Below, piece by piece: positions 24,842 to 33,798 of a stretch of DNA of 64,000 nt. The first letter of the stretch is position 1. Every line of letters begins with the position of its first letter. Where the stretch lies: assembly GCA_003945285.1 (NCBI GenBank), contig AP019005.1, positions 2,121,747 through 2,185,746 on the forward strand. The letters run 5' to 3'. The position numbers and the translations under genes are program-made. The notes below the pieces were generated by a model. It made no database searches. It saw only the letters and a program-made list of their open reading frames with translations, and had not been told where the DNA came from. Origin of the DNA: Hydrogenimonas sp. (GTDB lineage: Bacteria; Campylobacterota; Campylobacteria; Campylobacterales; Hydrogenimonadaceae).

Positions 24842-27220
24842 ATGTCACGTGGAGTATTGACAGTCATTAAAAGAAACGGGCGTGCCGAGCCGCTCGATAT
24901 TACAAAAATCCAGAAATACACCTCCGCTGCGGTAGAGGGTCTAGAGGGTGTAAGTCAGAGTGAACTGGAGGTTGACGCCAAGATACAGTTCAGGGACAGA
25001 ATAACTACGGAAGAGATACAGCTTACACTCATCAAGACCGCAGTTGACAAGATAGACATTGACAGACCTAACTGGACATTTGTGGCCGCCAGACTCTTTC
25101 TTTATGACCTTTACCACAAGGTAAACGGCTTTACAGGGTATTGTCACCTCAGAGAATATTTCGAAAAGGGTGAAGCGGAAGGGCGTATTGTGCTCGGCCT
25201 GAAGGAGAAGTACGATCTGGATGATCTAAATAACTACATCAGGCCGGAACGGGACCTCCAGTTCACCTATCTCGGAATCCGTACCCTATATGACAGGTAT
25301 CTCATAAAAGACCGGGAGAACAATCCGATAGAGCTTCCGCAGCACCTCTTCATGGCTGTTGCGATGTTCCTTGCACAGAACGAGCTCAACTGCCAGGAGT
25401 GGGCCAAGAAGTTCTACGACGTAATAAGCAAGTTCGAAGTGATGGTAGCTACACCGACACTCTCCAATGCTAGAACGCCTCGCCACCAGCTCTCATCATG
25501 CTACATCGGGAGCACACCAGACAAGATAGAGGGGATATTCGACGCCTACAAAGAGATGGCGCTGCTCAGCAAGTTCGGCGGCGGGATTGGATGGGACTGG
25601 AGCAAAGTGCGGGGGATGGGCAGCTACATAGACAGCCACAAAAATGCCGCCGGAGGAATAGTCCCTTTCCTGAAGATCACCAACGACATCGCGATAGCTG
25701 TAGACCAGCTGGGAACGCGCAAAGGGGCGATAGCGGTCTATATAGAGCCCTGGCACATAGATGTCTGGGACTTCATCGATCTCAAGAAGAACTCGGGAGA
25801 GGAGCGCAGACGTGCCCACGACCTCTTCCCCGCACTCTGGATAAACGACCTCTTCATGAAGCGAGTGGAGGAGGACGGGGTATGGACACTTTTCGACCCC
25901 TACGAGACGGCAGACCTTACAGACCTTCACGGCGAGGAGTTCGAAAAGCGCTACGTGGAGTACGAAAATAACCCCGACATCCTGAAAGAGAGGGTGAAGG
26001 CGAAGGAGCTATGGCGTAAGATTCTCATGAGCTACTTCGAAGTGGGCAACCCGTTTCTCTGCTTCAAAGATACGGCGAACAGGGTCAATCCAAACGACCA
26101 TGCAGGAATCATCAGGAGCTCAAACCTCTGCACGGAGATTTTCCAGAATACCGACCCCAACCACTACAGGGTGCAGGTGAAGTTCGTCGACGGTTCGGTC
26201 GCCTACTTCGAAGAGGAGGAGGATGTAACGGTCGACAGCGGCATAACGAAGAAAGCGAAAAAGATAACGGCTCTCGACTCGATAGACGGCAAAGATATCT
26301 ATATTGTCGAAAAGGTTGGAGAGGACGGCAGGACAGCGGTGTGCAACCTGGCCAGCATCAACCTTTCGAAGATAAACACCAAAGAGGATATAGAGAGGGT
26401 TGTGCCTATAGCCGTTCGTATGCTCGACAATGTCATCGACCTCAACTTCTACCCTCTGGAAAAGGTCAAAAAGACCAATGAGCGCTCAAGGGCTATCGGG
26501 CTAGGCGTAATGGGTGAAGCGCAGATGGTCGCCGAAAAGCGGCTGAAGTGGGGGAGCACGGAACATCTCAACGCTATAGACGAGGTGATGGAGATGATAA
26601 GCTACAACGCGATAAAAGCATCTTCGAACCTCGCCATAGAGAAGGGGGCCTACCCCGATTTCGAAGGGTCGAAATGGAGCAGGGGAATCCTTCCCATCGA
26701 CAATGCGAACCCGAACGCACTTGCACTTACGGACAGGGGCGGGCTGTTCGGTTACATATACGACTGGGAGGAGCTGCGCAGAAAGGTCAAAGAGGACGGC
26801 ATGAGAAACGGCTACCTGATGGCCATAGCCCCTACAAGCTCCATCTCGATCCTTGTAGGAACGACCCAGACGATAGAGCCGGTCTACAAGCGCAAATGGT
26901 TCGAAGAGAATCTAAGCGGCCTGATTCCGGTCGTGGTTCCGAACCTCAGCCCCGATACGTGGGAGTACTATACACCCTCGTTCGAGCTCGACCAGAGAGT
27001 TCTGGTCAGGGCGGCGGCCGTCAGGCAGAAGTGGATAGACCAGGGGCAGAGTCTGAACATCTTCATGTCTCTCGACAAAGCGAGCGGCCGCTACCTGCAC
27101 GAGATATATACGGAGGCGTGGAAACTGGGTATCAAATCTACATACTACCTGCGCAGCCAGTCGCCCGAGATGACGGAGGAGGTTGCGGACAGAAGCATGG
27201 AGTGCATGGGCTGTCAATAG
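24842..27220 (+). CDS. nrdA: Class Ia ribonucleoside-diphosphate reductase, alpha subunit
   Basis: NrdA reduces ribonucleoside diphosphates to deoxy forms with a radical supplied by NrdB. An ATP-cone allosteric domain occupies about residues 4-90 (TVIKRNGRAEPLDITKI), then the ten-stranded barrel with TPTLSNART, SSCYIGS, NLCTEI (catalytic Cys) and NLASINL. The last residues ECMGCQ give the C-x2-C redox tail. The ATG at 24842 has GGGGAGG seven bases upstream; a TTG six bases earlier is less likely. 792 residues. Confidence 0.96.
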   Translation: MSRGVLTVIKRNGRAEPLDITKIQKYTSAAVEGLEGVSQSELEVDAKIQFRDRITTEEIQLTLIKTAVDKIDIDRPNWTFVAARLFLYDLYHKVNGFTGYCHLREYFEKGEAEGRIVLGLKEKYDLDDLNNYIRPERDLQFTYLGIRTLYDRYLIKDRENNPIELPQHLFMAVAMFLAQNELNCQEWAKKFYDVISKFEVMVATPTLSNARTPRHQLSSCYIGSTPDKIEGIFDAYKEMALLSKFGGGIGWDWSKVRGMGSYIDSHKNAAGGIVPFLKITNDIAIAVDQLGTRKGAIAVYIEPWHIDVWDFIDLKKNSGEERRRAHDLFPALWINDLFMKRVEEDGVWTLFDPYETADLTDLHGEEFEKRYVEYENNPDILKERVKAKELWRKILMSYFEVGNPFLCFKDTANRVNPNDHAGIIRSSNLCTEIFQNTDPNHYRVQVKFVDGSVAYFEEEEDVTVDSGITKKAKKITALDSIDGKDIYIVEKVGEDGRTAVCNLASINLSKINTKEDIERVVPIAVRMLDNVIDLNFYPLEKVKKTNERSRAIGLGVMGEAQMVAEKRLKWGSTEHLNAIDEVMEMISYNAIKASSNLAIEKGAYPDFEGSKWSRGILPIDNANPNALALTDRGGLFGYIYDWEELRRKVKEDGMRNGYLMAIAPTSSISILVGTTQTIEPVYKRKWFEENLSGLIPVVVPNLSPDTWEYYTPSFELDQRVLVRAAAVRQKWIDQGQSLNIFMSLDKASGRYLHEIYTEAWKLGIKSTYYLRSQSPEMTEEVADRSMECMGCQ

Positions 27221-27225
27221 GAGCG

Positions 27226-27244
27226 GGGGAGGCGAAGCCTCCTC
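27226..27244 (+). terminator. GC hairpin between nrdA and nrdB
   Basis: GGGGAGGC, loop GAA, GCCTCCTC, an 8-bp stem with one G-T pair, six bases after the nrdA stop. It is followed by TGTATTAAATTTATTT rather than a clean T run, so it may stabilise the nrdA 3' end or partly terminate ahead of nrdB, which has its own AT-rich upstream region. Confidence 0.5.
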
Positions 27245-27350
27245 TGTATTAAATTTATTTATGATTCTCTGCTTCACCTTTTGTTAAACAACTTTAGGCT
27301 AAAATCGATCTCCATCCAAAACAAACTCACACAAGAGGTATACTCAAGCT

Positions 27351-28373
27351 ATGAAGAAGAAGCTATACAGCACAGAGTGCGACACTACGCGCTCTACAAC
27401 CTCTATCATCAACGGCTGCACCGCCGGTATCATAAATCTCAACAGATGCAGCTACGACTGGGCCTACAACCTCTGGGAAGTTATGATGGCGAACACATGG
27501 TTCCCCAAAGAGGTTGACCTGACGGAGGACGCCAGGGACTACAAGCACCTGCTTCCCGCGGAACGGCGCATGTACGACAAAGTTCTTGCACAGCTTATCT
27601 TTATGGACTCGATACAGACGAACAACACCGTTGACAATGTCAACCCCTGGATTACAGCTCCCGAAGTCAACATGTGTCTCGTGCGACAGGCGTTCGAGGA
27701 GGCTCTTCATTCGCAGAGCTACGCCGTTATGGTAGACAGCATCTCGATAAATACGGACGAGATATACGACATGTGGAAATCGGACCGCGAACTGCTTCGC
27801 AAAAACTCTTTCATAGGCGATGTATACGAAGAGTTCGGCGAAAAGGCGCAGGATGACGACGAGGCGAAACTCTATATGCTCGTAGCGAACCAGTGCCTCG
27901 AAGGTATCTACTTCTACAGCGGTTTCTCGGCGATGTATGCGCTTGCAAGAAGCGGTAAGATGCTCGGAAGCGCCCAGATGATCCGCTTTATACAGCGGGA
28001 CGAAGTTACCCATCTGGCCCTCTACAGCAACATCATAAAAGAGATAAAAAAGGAGTATCCGCAGCTCTTCAACGAGCGTGTCGTCTCCAATATGAGAGAG
28101 ATGTACCGCCAGGCGTATGAGCTGGAGAGGAACTGGGGCTGGTATGTGACGGAAGATCAGATACTCGGGCTCAACCAGCAGATAATAGACCAGTATGTCC
28201 AGTACCTGACGGACAAGCGCCTGAGAGCAATAGGCCTTGAACCGATGTTTGGAGCCGACAACCCGATCAAGTGGGTCGACAGCTTCTCAACGTTCAACGA
28301 CCAGAAGACCAACTTCTTCGAGGGGAACGTTACCAACTACTCGAAAGGGAGCATCAGCTTTGACGACTTCTAG
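27351..28373 (+). CDS. nrdB: Class Ia ribonucleoside-diphosphate reductase, beta subunit
   Basis: NrdB holds the diiron-tyrosyl radical that starts catalysis in NrdA. In the 340-residue product the iron ligands can be placed as Asp86 (FMDSIQ), Glu117 and His120 (EEALHSQSY), Glu184 (NQCLEG), Glu218 and His221 (RDEVTHL); the radical Tyr124 is in HSQSY. So it is a normal radical-bearing type, not a Tyr-less class Ic. The gap of 130 bases from nrdA holds a hairpin. Its end overlaps the nitrilase-like gene by 14 bases. Confidence 0.96.
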   Translation: MKKKLYSTECDTTRSTTSIINGCTAGIINLNRCSYDWAYNLWEVMMANTWFPKEVDLTEDARDYKHLLPAERRMYDKVLAQLIFMDSIQTNNTVDNVNPWITAPEVNMCLVRQAFEEALHSQSYAVMVDSISINTDEIYDMWKSDRELLRKNSFIGDVYEEFGEKAQDDDEAKLYMLVANQCLEGIYFYSGFSAMYALARSGKMLGSAQMIRFIQRDEVTHLALYSNIIKEIKKEYPQLFNERVVSNMREMYRQAYELERNWGWYVTEDQILGLNQQIIDQYVQYLTDKRLRAIGLEPMFGADNPIKWVDSFSTFNDQKTNFFEGNVTNYSKGSISFDDF

Positions 28374-29103
28374 CCCAAAATGGAAAACCTTCGCCATACA
28401 GATGGCAACCAGTGAAAATTTCGACGAAAATATCGCACATCTGCTCGAGCTAGTGGCGAACCTGCCGAAACACTCGATAATCGTCACGCCCGAGGTGTGC
28501 ATAACAGGCTTCGCATACGACAGGATGAACGAAGCGGCCGAAGCCGGACTCTACGCACTCGAGCAGATAAAGCGTGTAAGCGACGGGAAGATAATAACGT
28601 TGACAACCATCGCCAAAGAGGGTGAAGATTTTGTCAACCGCACCGACGTCGTTTATAACGGCGAAGTTATACATACACAGCACAAAGTGAAACTCTTTCC
28701 CCTCGGAAACGAACACCACCACTTCAAAGCAGGCAGCGAAGAGGAGATAAAGATATTCGAAATCGACGGCATCAAGTTCGGCCTCATCATCTGCTTTGAA
28801 CTGCGCTTTACCGAACTCTGGCTCAAACTGAGAGGGGCAGACATCATACTCAACCCTTCACTCTGGGGAAAACCCAGAAAACAGCACTACGAGATCCTGA
28901 CACGGGCGCTGGCCATCACCAACCAGTGCTTCGTGGTCGCCGCCGACAGTGCCAACCCGGATATGGCCAGGAGCAGTGCGATTATCGATCCCAACGGAAA
29001 GGCGATTAGCGACGACTATGCGGAAGTCATAGAGGGTGTCTTCGATCCGAGAGAGGTGAAACGGATAAGGCGATATATAGATATGGATCTCTTTCATGGA
29101 TAG
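28360..29103 (+). CDS. Carbon-nitrogen hydrolase (nitrilase superfamily)
   Basis: The 247-residue protein has the Glu-Lys-Cys triad of the superfamily: Glu in VTPEVCITGF, Lys in QHKVKLFPLG and Cys in GLIICFELRF. Substrate unknown; it resembles small omega-amidase or carbamoylase-like members. There is no early in-frame ATG. The TTG at 28360, eight bases after AAGGGAG inside the end of nrdB, is the best start. Its end overlaps pcm by 8 bases, making nrdB-nitrilase-pcm one coupled run. Confidence 0.88.
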   Translation: MTTSSPKWKTFAIQMATSENFDENIAHLLELVANLPKHSIIVTPEVCITGFAYDRMNEAAEAGLYALEQIKRVSDGKIITLTTIAKEGEDFVNRTDVVYNGEVIHTQHKVKLFPLGNEHHHFKAGSEEEIKIFEIDGIKFGLIICFELRFTELWLKLRGADIILNPSLWGKPRKQHYEILTRALAITNQCFVVAADSANPDMARSSAIIDPNGKAISDDYAEVIEGVFDPREVKRIRRYIDMDLFHG

Positions 29104-29752
29104 AGCGAAGCAGATAAAGCTTCAGAATTTTGCAGACGACATAGCGGACGAGGTAGAGCTGACACCGGCCATATACCGTGCATTCTGCCAGGTGGAGCGG
29201 GAGCTCTTCGTGCCTCCCGGCTTTCGCCACCGGGCGTATAGACTGGATGCCCTTCCTATGGGTGCGAACCAATGGATCAGCTCACCGGTTACAGTCGCCA
29301 AAATGACGGTATACCTGGAACCGGAGGGTGCCGACAACGTACTGGAGATCGGTTGCGGAAGCGGCTACCAGGCGGCTATACTGAGCCGTCTCTTTCGGCG
29401 AGTCTTTACGATAGAGCGGGTCGAAAACCTTCTTAACGAAGCCAAAGCGCGTTTCAAGAAGCTCGATATTCACAACATTCACACCCGTCTCGACGACGGC
29501 CGCAGGGGGTGGAGAGAGTTTGCTCCATACGACAGGATTCTCTTCTCCGCATCTACACCCGATATTCCGGAAGAGATCTTCGAGCAGCTTGCGGAAGGGG
29601 GCATTCTTGTAGCGCCGATAGAGACCGGCTCCGAGCAGATCATAACAAGGTTTACAAAAAGAGAGGGCGCTATCTGCGAGAGTCCGAAGGAGAGTTGCCT
29701 CTTCGTTCCCGTAAAAGAGGGGGTCGAGCAGAGGGCCGGCAGAAGCACCTGA
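29096..29752 (+). CDS. pcm: Protein-L-isoaspartate O-methyltransferase
   Basis: Pcm methylates isoaspartate residues that arise by protein ageing, starting their repair, with S-adenosylmethionine. The 218-residue product has motif I VLEIGCGSGYQAAIL (about 81-95), the pre-motif ISSPVTVAKMT with its conserved Ser and Thr around the substrate pocket, and LDDGRRGW. It overlaps the nitrilase-like gene by 8 bases. Confidence 0.94.
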   Translation: MDRAKQIKLQNFADDIADEVELTPAIYRAFCQVERELFVPPGFRHRAYRLDALPMGANQWISSPVTVAKMTVYLEPEGADNVLEIGCGSGYQAAILSRLFRRVFTIERVENLLNEAKARFKKLDIHNIHTRLDDGRRGWREFAPYDRILFSASTPDIPEEIFEQLAEGGILVAPIETGSEQIITRFTKREGAICESPKESCLFVPVKEGVEQRAGRST

Positions 29753-29831
29753 CAGCCCTTTTACAACACCGATATCACCCTTTACACATTCAAAAACACC
29801 CACTTACGGCACTTTGTGTATATCATTTTGG

Positions 29832-29837
29832 TATAAT
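29832..29837 (+). promoter_or_regulatory. -10 box upstream of the coiled-coil HTH gene
   Basis: TATAAT in TTTTGGTATAATGTG, 27 bases before the ATG at 29864. It separates this gene from the pcm run. Confidence 0.6.
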
Positions 29838-29863
29838 GTGACAAACTGTCAACGGGGTCAACG

Positions 29864-30568
29864 ATGCAGCAACTTGTCAAGCCTTCAGAGTATGCGCAGA
29901 TGCACGGTCTTTCTCGCCAGAGTGTCTACGCCAAGATAAAACGCGGTACGCTTCCTTCGAGAAAAATCGACGGCAGATACTATGTCATTGTCGCCGAAGA
30001 TATCGAACCGCAGGTTGACAAAGAGGGTGGACAGGAGCCGATAGAGCACGTCTCTTTGATCAACGAGTACAGGGAGATCCTGAAGGCGAAAGATGAGACC
30101 ATCTCCGTTCTAAAAGCATCGATAGAGGACCTGAAAGAGGCAAATGCACAGATCACAAAGACTCTGCAGGAGGAGATAAACCTGCTCAAACAGGCCTTCA
30201 ACGAGATGAGGTCGATCTACAAAAGTGAGCACCACCTGGCCCATATAAAAGAGGAGAGGGTCGCGAAAGAGGAGGAGCATATAGAGGCGGAGACGGACGA
30301 AGAGCCCTCCGATACGCAGACCGAAAGCGAAAAACCGGCTGCAAAAGAGAAGAGAGAGAAGAGAAAGAAAAAGGGTGATGAGAGAGAGGAGGATTGCTGG
30401 ATTCCTCTCGGAGACCTCATTCAGCGCAAACAGTACAACTACAACCGCGCCAAACAGGTTGTCAAGCGTTTCAAAAAGGCTTACAAAAAGGGTGACAAGC
30501 GTATAAAGAAGCAAAACGGCATATATTTCATATCATGCTACGACTTCTACGAAGATATACTGGAGTAA
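29864..30568 (+). CDS. DUF3972-like protein: N-terminal excisionase/MerR-type HTH plus coiled coil
   Basis: The 234-residue protein begins with a small winged-helix-like segment, VKPSEYAQMHGLSRQSVYAKIKRG, followed by TLPSRKIDGRYYV, as in excisionase/MerR-like DNA-binding domains. Residues about 60-130 are a heptad-rich coiled coil, then an acidic-to-basic linker with a long Lys/Arg run (about 155-175), and a C-terminal domain ending FISCYDFYEDILE. The layout recalls a Campylobacterales family, DUF3972, of unknown role. It may bind DNA and self-associate; that is inference. Its own promoter precedes it. Confidence 0.65.
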   Translation: MQQLVKPSEYAQMHGLSRQSVYAKIKRGTLPSRKIDGRYYVIVAEDIEPQVDKEGGQEPIEHVSLINEYREILKAKDETISVLKASIEDLKEANAQITKTLQEEINLLKQAFNEMRSIYKSEHHLAHIKEERVAKEEEHIEAETDEEPSDTQTESEKPAAKEKREKRKKKGDEREEDCWIPLGDLIQRKQYNYNRAKQVVKRFKKAYKKGDKRIKKQNGIYFISCYDFYEDILE

Positions 30569-30594
30569 CCCCTTGAAAGATATCGAATATTTGG

Positions 30595-30600
30595 TATAAT
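30595..30600 (+). promoter_or_regulatory. -10 box of tRNA-Pro
   Basis: TATAAT in TTTGGTATAATTGC, 18 bases before the tRNA 5' end. Confidence 0.65.
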
Positions 30601-30618
30601 TGCACTCCACTTTGATGT

Positions 30619-30696
30619 CGGGGTGTGGCGCAGCCTGGTTAGCGTGCTACCTTGGGGTGGTAGAGGCCGCGGGTTCAAATCCCGCCACTCCGACCA
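30619..30696 (+). tRNA. tRNA-Pro (GGG)
   Basis: A 78-base cloverleaf with acceptor CGGGGTG/CACTCCG (one G-T pair), anticodon stem CTACC/GGTAG, loop TTGGGGT, T loop TTCAAAT and encoded CCA. Positions 34-36 read GGG. It has its own promoter and is followed by about 190 bases without a gene. Confidence 0.95.
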
Positions 30697-30888
30697 TTTA
30701 CTCCGATTTTTGAGTATCCCAATCCCTGTTTTCTCTCCCCAAAGATACCCGGTCCTATAAAACTAGATATTATCCATGCGTCGTACCATTTAGGTTTTTC
30801 CTCTTGACCGACTCATCATAATCACCTTACGGAAACATTTTGACTGTGCCTGGCCAAACGACGGCAAAAGACCACCGTTTCAAGCACT
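30697..30888. other. Intergenic stretch after tRNA-Pro with no recognised content
   Basis: Between tRNA-Pro and the stop of the minus-strand diguanylate cyclase gene. No convincing reading frame, repeat or strong hairpin was found; it probably holds only 3' ends. Confidence 0.5.
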
Positions 30889-32400
30889 TCACTCCCTCTT
30901 TTCAGCCTGTTTGCCCGGCACAACCCTGTTTCTTCCTTCGCTTTTCGCTTTGTAGAGGTTTTTGTCTGCACGGGCTATCAGTGAGCCTATCGACTCGTTT
31001 CTCCCTCTAACGGCAACTCCTATACTTACCGTGAGGTCACCCACCTTTTCGAAGCGGTGTATCTGTATATGTTTTCTAAGCTTTTCGGCTACAGCCGCCG
31101 CCTGGGCTTCGCTGGCATTGGCTACGAAGAGTAGAAACTCCTCCCCGCCGTGGCGGCAGAATACATCATCTTTTCTGATGTGCGCAGAGATGATGTGAAC
31201 GACCTCTTTTAAAACCATGTCACCTGTTTCATGGCCGAACGTATCGTTTATACGCTTAAAGTGGTCTATATCAATATATAGCAACGCATATCTTTTGTCA
31301 CCGCTTTTGAGGCGCTTCAGACACCCCCTCCGGTTGTAGATACCTGTAAGAGCGTCTATATCGGCCGCGTGTGCTTTTGCCCTGTAGATATGCACCATTA
31401 TAGTGAGGACCAGCGAGACAAATACCATAAGCGCCAGGGCCCAGTAGGCGATGCCGGCTATGGACATAACCTGCGCAATGGCTCCGCTGTCTTTATGGAC
31501 GACTATATAGTATCCGGCCATGTCGCCATCTATGAGAGTAAGCGGTATGAAACCGACCGTATAGTACAGCTCCTGCTGCGTACTCTCATCCTCCAGCACG
31601 GTGTAGAACTCCCTGTACGGCAGAAGCTCTACCCTGTATTTTGCCTTTTTCAGCACCTCCAGATCCCCAAGCATATCTTCTCTTACGGCGAATGCGGGAT
31701 CTATGAAACTCTGTGTGTAGCCTTTCAGGGCACTCTTCTGCAGGCTCTTTTCAAGGAGGTCGTATCGGATGGCAAGCGTAAACCTGCACGCTCTTTCACT
31801 AACATCCTCCAGCGCCCTCTTCAGCTCCTCGAACTTGAAGGAGATCTCGGCACTGCCCGCATACTCGCCCCTGTAAAAGAGCGGATAGAGGGCACGGTAG
31901 CCGCCCCCTTCACGATCCAAACCGAAACCATATAGCGGTCTCCTGCCCTTTTTCAACACTCCGGCCGCGGATGAAGAGTAGAAGCGTGACTCTCCCGAGA
32001 GATTTGTATCTTCTACGCACAAAAGGGTGCTTCCGTCACCAAGGCGGAACCGCAGACGGTTGAGCCCCTCTCCCGATAGCTTTACGAATAGAGGGAAATA
32101 CCTCTCCTGCAGTTCTCTACCGACTCTCGCGCGCTCGAGCGGCCTGCGGTCGGCTTCATATATCTTTTCGAGCAGCTCATCATCCAGAATCAGGGAGGCG
32201 ATAATATCGGACTCCGACCCGAAAGCCCTCTGCTGCAGGGATATGAGACGCTTCTGCGTAAGAAGTGTCCTCTCCGCTATAGAGTCGACCTCCACCCTGC
32301 TGTAAGACTCTATACCAAAGTAGAATACGAGCCCGGCCAGTACTATCAGAGCGCACTTCGCCAGCGTTATGGGCCATAGGTTTTTATTATACTGTTTCAT
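30889..32400 (-). CDS. Membrane diguanylate cyclase with periplasmic sensor domain (GGEEF)
   Basis: The 503-residue protein has membrane helices at about 10-28 and 312-335 framing a roughly 280-residue periplasmic region of double-Cache appearance, then a GGDEF domain. The active motif is GGEEF at 418-422, and an RxxD I-site (RKDD) lies just upstream, so product inhibition by c-di-GMP is likely. DALTGIYNRRG and SIGVAV are also standard. The ligand of the sensor is unknown. It stands alone between a tRNA and a gene-poor gap. Confidence 0.93.
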   Translation of the reverse strand: MKQYNKNLWPITLAKCALIVLAGLVFYFGIESYSRVEVDSIAERTLLTQKRLISLQQRAFGSESDIIASLILDDELLEKIYEADRRPLERARVGRELQERYFPLFVKLSGEGLNRLRFRLGDGSTLLCVEDTNLSGESRFYSSSAAGVLKKGRRPLYGFGLDREGGGYRALYPLFYRGEYAGSAEISFKFEELKRALEDVSERACRFTLAIRYDLLEKSLQKSALKGYTQSFIDPAFAVREDMLGDLEVLKKAKYRVELLPYREFYTVLEDESTQQELYYTVGFIPLTLIDGDMAGYYIVVHKDSGAIAQVMSIAGIAYWALALMVFVSLVLTIMVHIYRAKAHAADIDALTGIYNRRGCLKRLKSGDKRYALLYIDIDHFKRINDTFGHETGDMVLKEVVHIISAHIRKDDVFCRHGGEEFLLFVANASEAQAAAVAEKLRKHIQIHRFEKVGDLTVSIGVAVRGRNESIGSLIARADKNLYKAKSEGRNRVVPGKQAEKRE

Positions 32401-32660
32401 TGTCCTATTGTAACATGTTGTAGTGTCGCAGACAAACGGTTATCAACCTTAAAATCGAAACAGAAACAGTAGGCTTGTCACAATTGCCGCAGCCATGCAT
32501 TTCCGCGACTGACGGGGAGAGACAGATGAAAACCGCCGATATTGCTATTTGGGCCGCAACGGGGTGTCCCGCAGGGCGTATCCCGTTCTAAGTGCAGGTT
32601 TTACGTAAGGTAAGAATATAATTTGGCCCGGAAGCAAACAATCAGATACCCCGACAGGTC
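32401..32660. other. 260-base gap with a possible 21-codon reading frame
   Basis: This gap between two minus-strand genes must hold the cyclase promoter. On the plus strand GGGGAG stands six bases before an ATG at 32526 that opens a 21-codon frame to 32591 (MKTADIAIWAATGCPAGRIPF). TATAAT occurs near 32616 in AAGAATATAATTTGG. Nothing else was recognised. Confidence 0.35.
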
Positions 32661-32978
32661 TCACACCTCGAATAGCCGCCGGTACGTCCGCTCCAGCAGC
32701 TCTTCGACACGTCTGCACACTTCAGTCTCATCTGCATCGACAGAGGCGGAGAGAGGGCGGTATTTCAGATAGACCTTCCATGTCCTCAGGGCAGCCTCTC
32801 TTCTACCTCTCTTTAGCAGTTCAAAAGCCGTCGAGGCGTTGATGTACCCCTTTATCAGCCGTATACGCGGATCCTTTTCGAAGCGTCTGGGATACCATAG
32901 ATCCTCCAGAGCTTCATGTGCCTCGTAGTACTCTCCCTCCTCGACGAGAGACATAAACTTTTCGCACGCCTCTTTCAT
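32661..32978 (-). CDS. DUF309 family protein
   Basis: The 105-residue all-helical protein carries the DUF309 signature GEYYEAHEALEDLW near the N-terminus followed by RLIKGYINASTAFELLKRG. The family function is unknown. The gene overlaps the upstream rhodanese-like gene by 4 bases and is the last in a run with it and, 8 bases further up, yajQ. Confidence 0.85.
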   Translation of the reverse strand: MKEACEKFMSLVEEGEYYEAHEALEDLWYPRRFEKDPRIRLIKGYINASTAFELLKRGRREAALRTWKVYLKYRPLSASVDADETEVCRRVEELLERTYRRLFEV

Positions 32979-33292
32979 GCCAGACTCTCAAGTCTCATAC
33001 TCTTGCGCCAGTAGCCCCTTCCGCCACGCAAAGAGATGCAGATCTTACCCGGGAATCTCCCGCGAAACTCTTCGAGCCTCTCCTTCGTCTCCTTTCCCGT
33101 ATCGCAGTAGAAGACCAGAACCGTCCCCTCGGGCAGTGCTTCGAGCTCGTACGGGTTGTACAAAAAGGTATCCGCCCCCTCGATCTCCTTGGCTATAGTA
33201 TCTACCAGAAGCACTCTTCTTCCTTCCGCTTCCAGCTCCTTTTTGGCCCGCAGAAACTCCTCCTGGCTCCACTCATCCACGAATTCGACCAC
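32975..33292 (-). CDS. Rhodanese-like small protein
   Basis: The 105-residue product has a rhodanese-like C-terminal half: the strand TVLVFYC, a loop CDTGKET in the position of the active-site Cys loop, and ISLRGGRGYW, the GG-x-x-x-W ending seen in rhodaneses. The first 60 residues form the matching alpha/beta half. If active it would carry persulfide sulfur on the Cys; substrate unknown. It lies between yajQ and DUF309. Confidence 0.65.
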   Translation of the reverse strand: MVEFVDEWSQEEFLRAKKELEAEGRRVLLVDTIAKEIEGADTFLYNPYELEALPEGTVLVFYCDTGKETKERLEEFRGRFPGKICISLRGGRGYWRKSMRLESLA

Positions 33293-33300
33293 AGCAAAAC

Positions 33301-33798
33301 CTACCGATAGTTCCCGAAACTGATCGGAAAATCGAAATCGAGAGATTTGAGGTGGGCCATGACAGCCTGAAGATCGTCCAGGGACTTTCCGCTTACCCTG
33401 ATCTCATCCCCCTGTATTGCGGCCTGAACCTTCAACTTCATGGACTTTATCTCTTTTACTATCATCTTCGCATCATCTTTACCTATCGAGTCTACGATAG
33501 CGAAGTGGGCCCTTCTGGTACCGCCGGAGGCATCTTCCCTGCCGGTCTCCTTCAGGGTCTTTACGGAGAGGCCCCTCTTTATCAGCTTTCCGGTCACTAT
33601 ATCTATCAGTGCATCCAGCTTGTTGTCGCTGGAGCTTGTGACGGTTATAGTCTTGGCCTTTTCGTTCAGATCTATATCTTTGACGATCCCTTTGAAATCG
33701 TAGCGGTTCTCAGCCTCTTTGCGAGCCTGCTGCAGCGCGTTTTTGATCTCCTGCATATCCGCCTTCGCACTTATATCGAAGCTATGCTCTTTTGCCAT
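33301..33798 (-). CDS. YajQ family cyclic di-GMP-binding protein
   Basis: The 165-residue protein matches the YajQ/DUF520 family: the start EHSFDISAKADMQEIKNAL, YDFKG, VTSSSDNKLDALIDIV and the C-terminal QGDEIRVSGKSLDDLQAV. Members bind nucleotides or c-di-GMP in some species, which would fit with the cyclases in this window. It overlaps the upstream gene by 28 bases. Confidence 0.92.
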   Translation of the reverse strand: MAKEHSFDISAKADMQEIKNALQQARKEAENRYDFKGIVKDIDLNEKAKTITVTSSSDNKLDALIDIVTGKLIKRGLSVKTLKETGREDASGGTRRAHFAIVDSIGKDDAKMIVKEIKSMKLKVQAAIQGDEIRVSGKSLDDLQAVMAHLKSLDFDFPISFGNYR

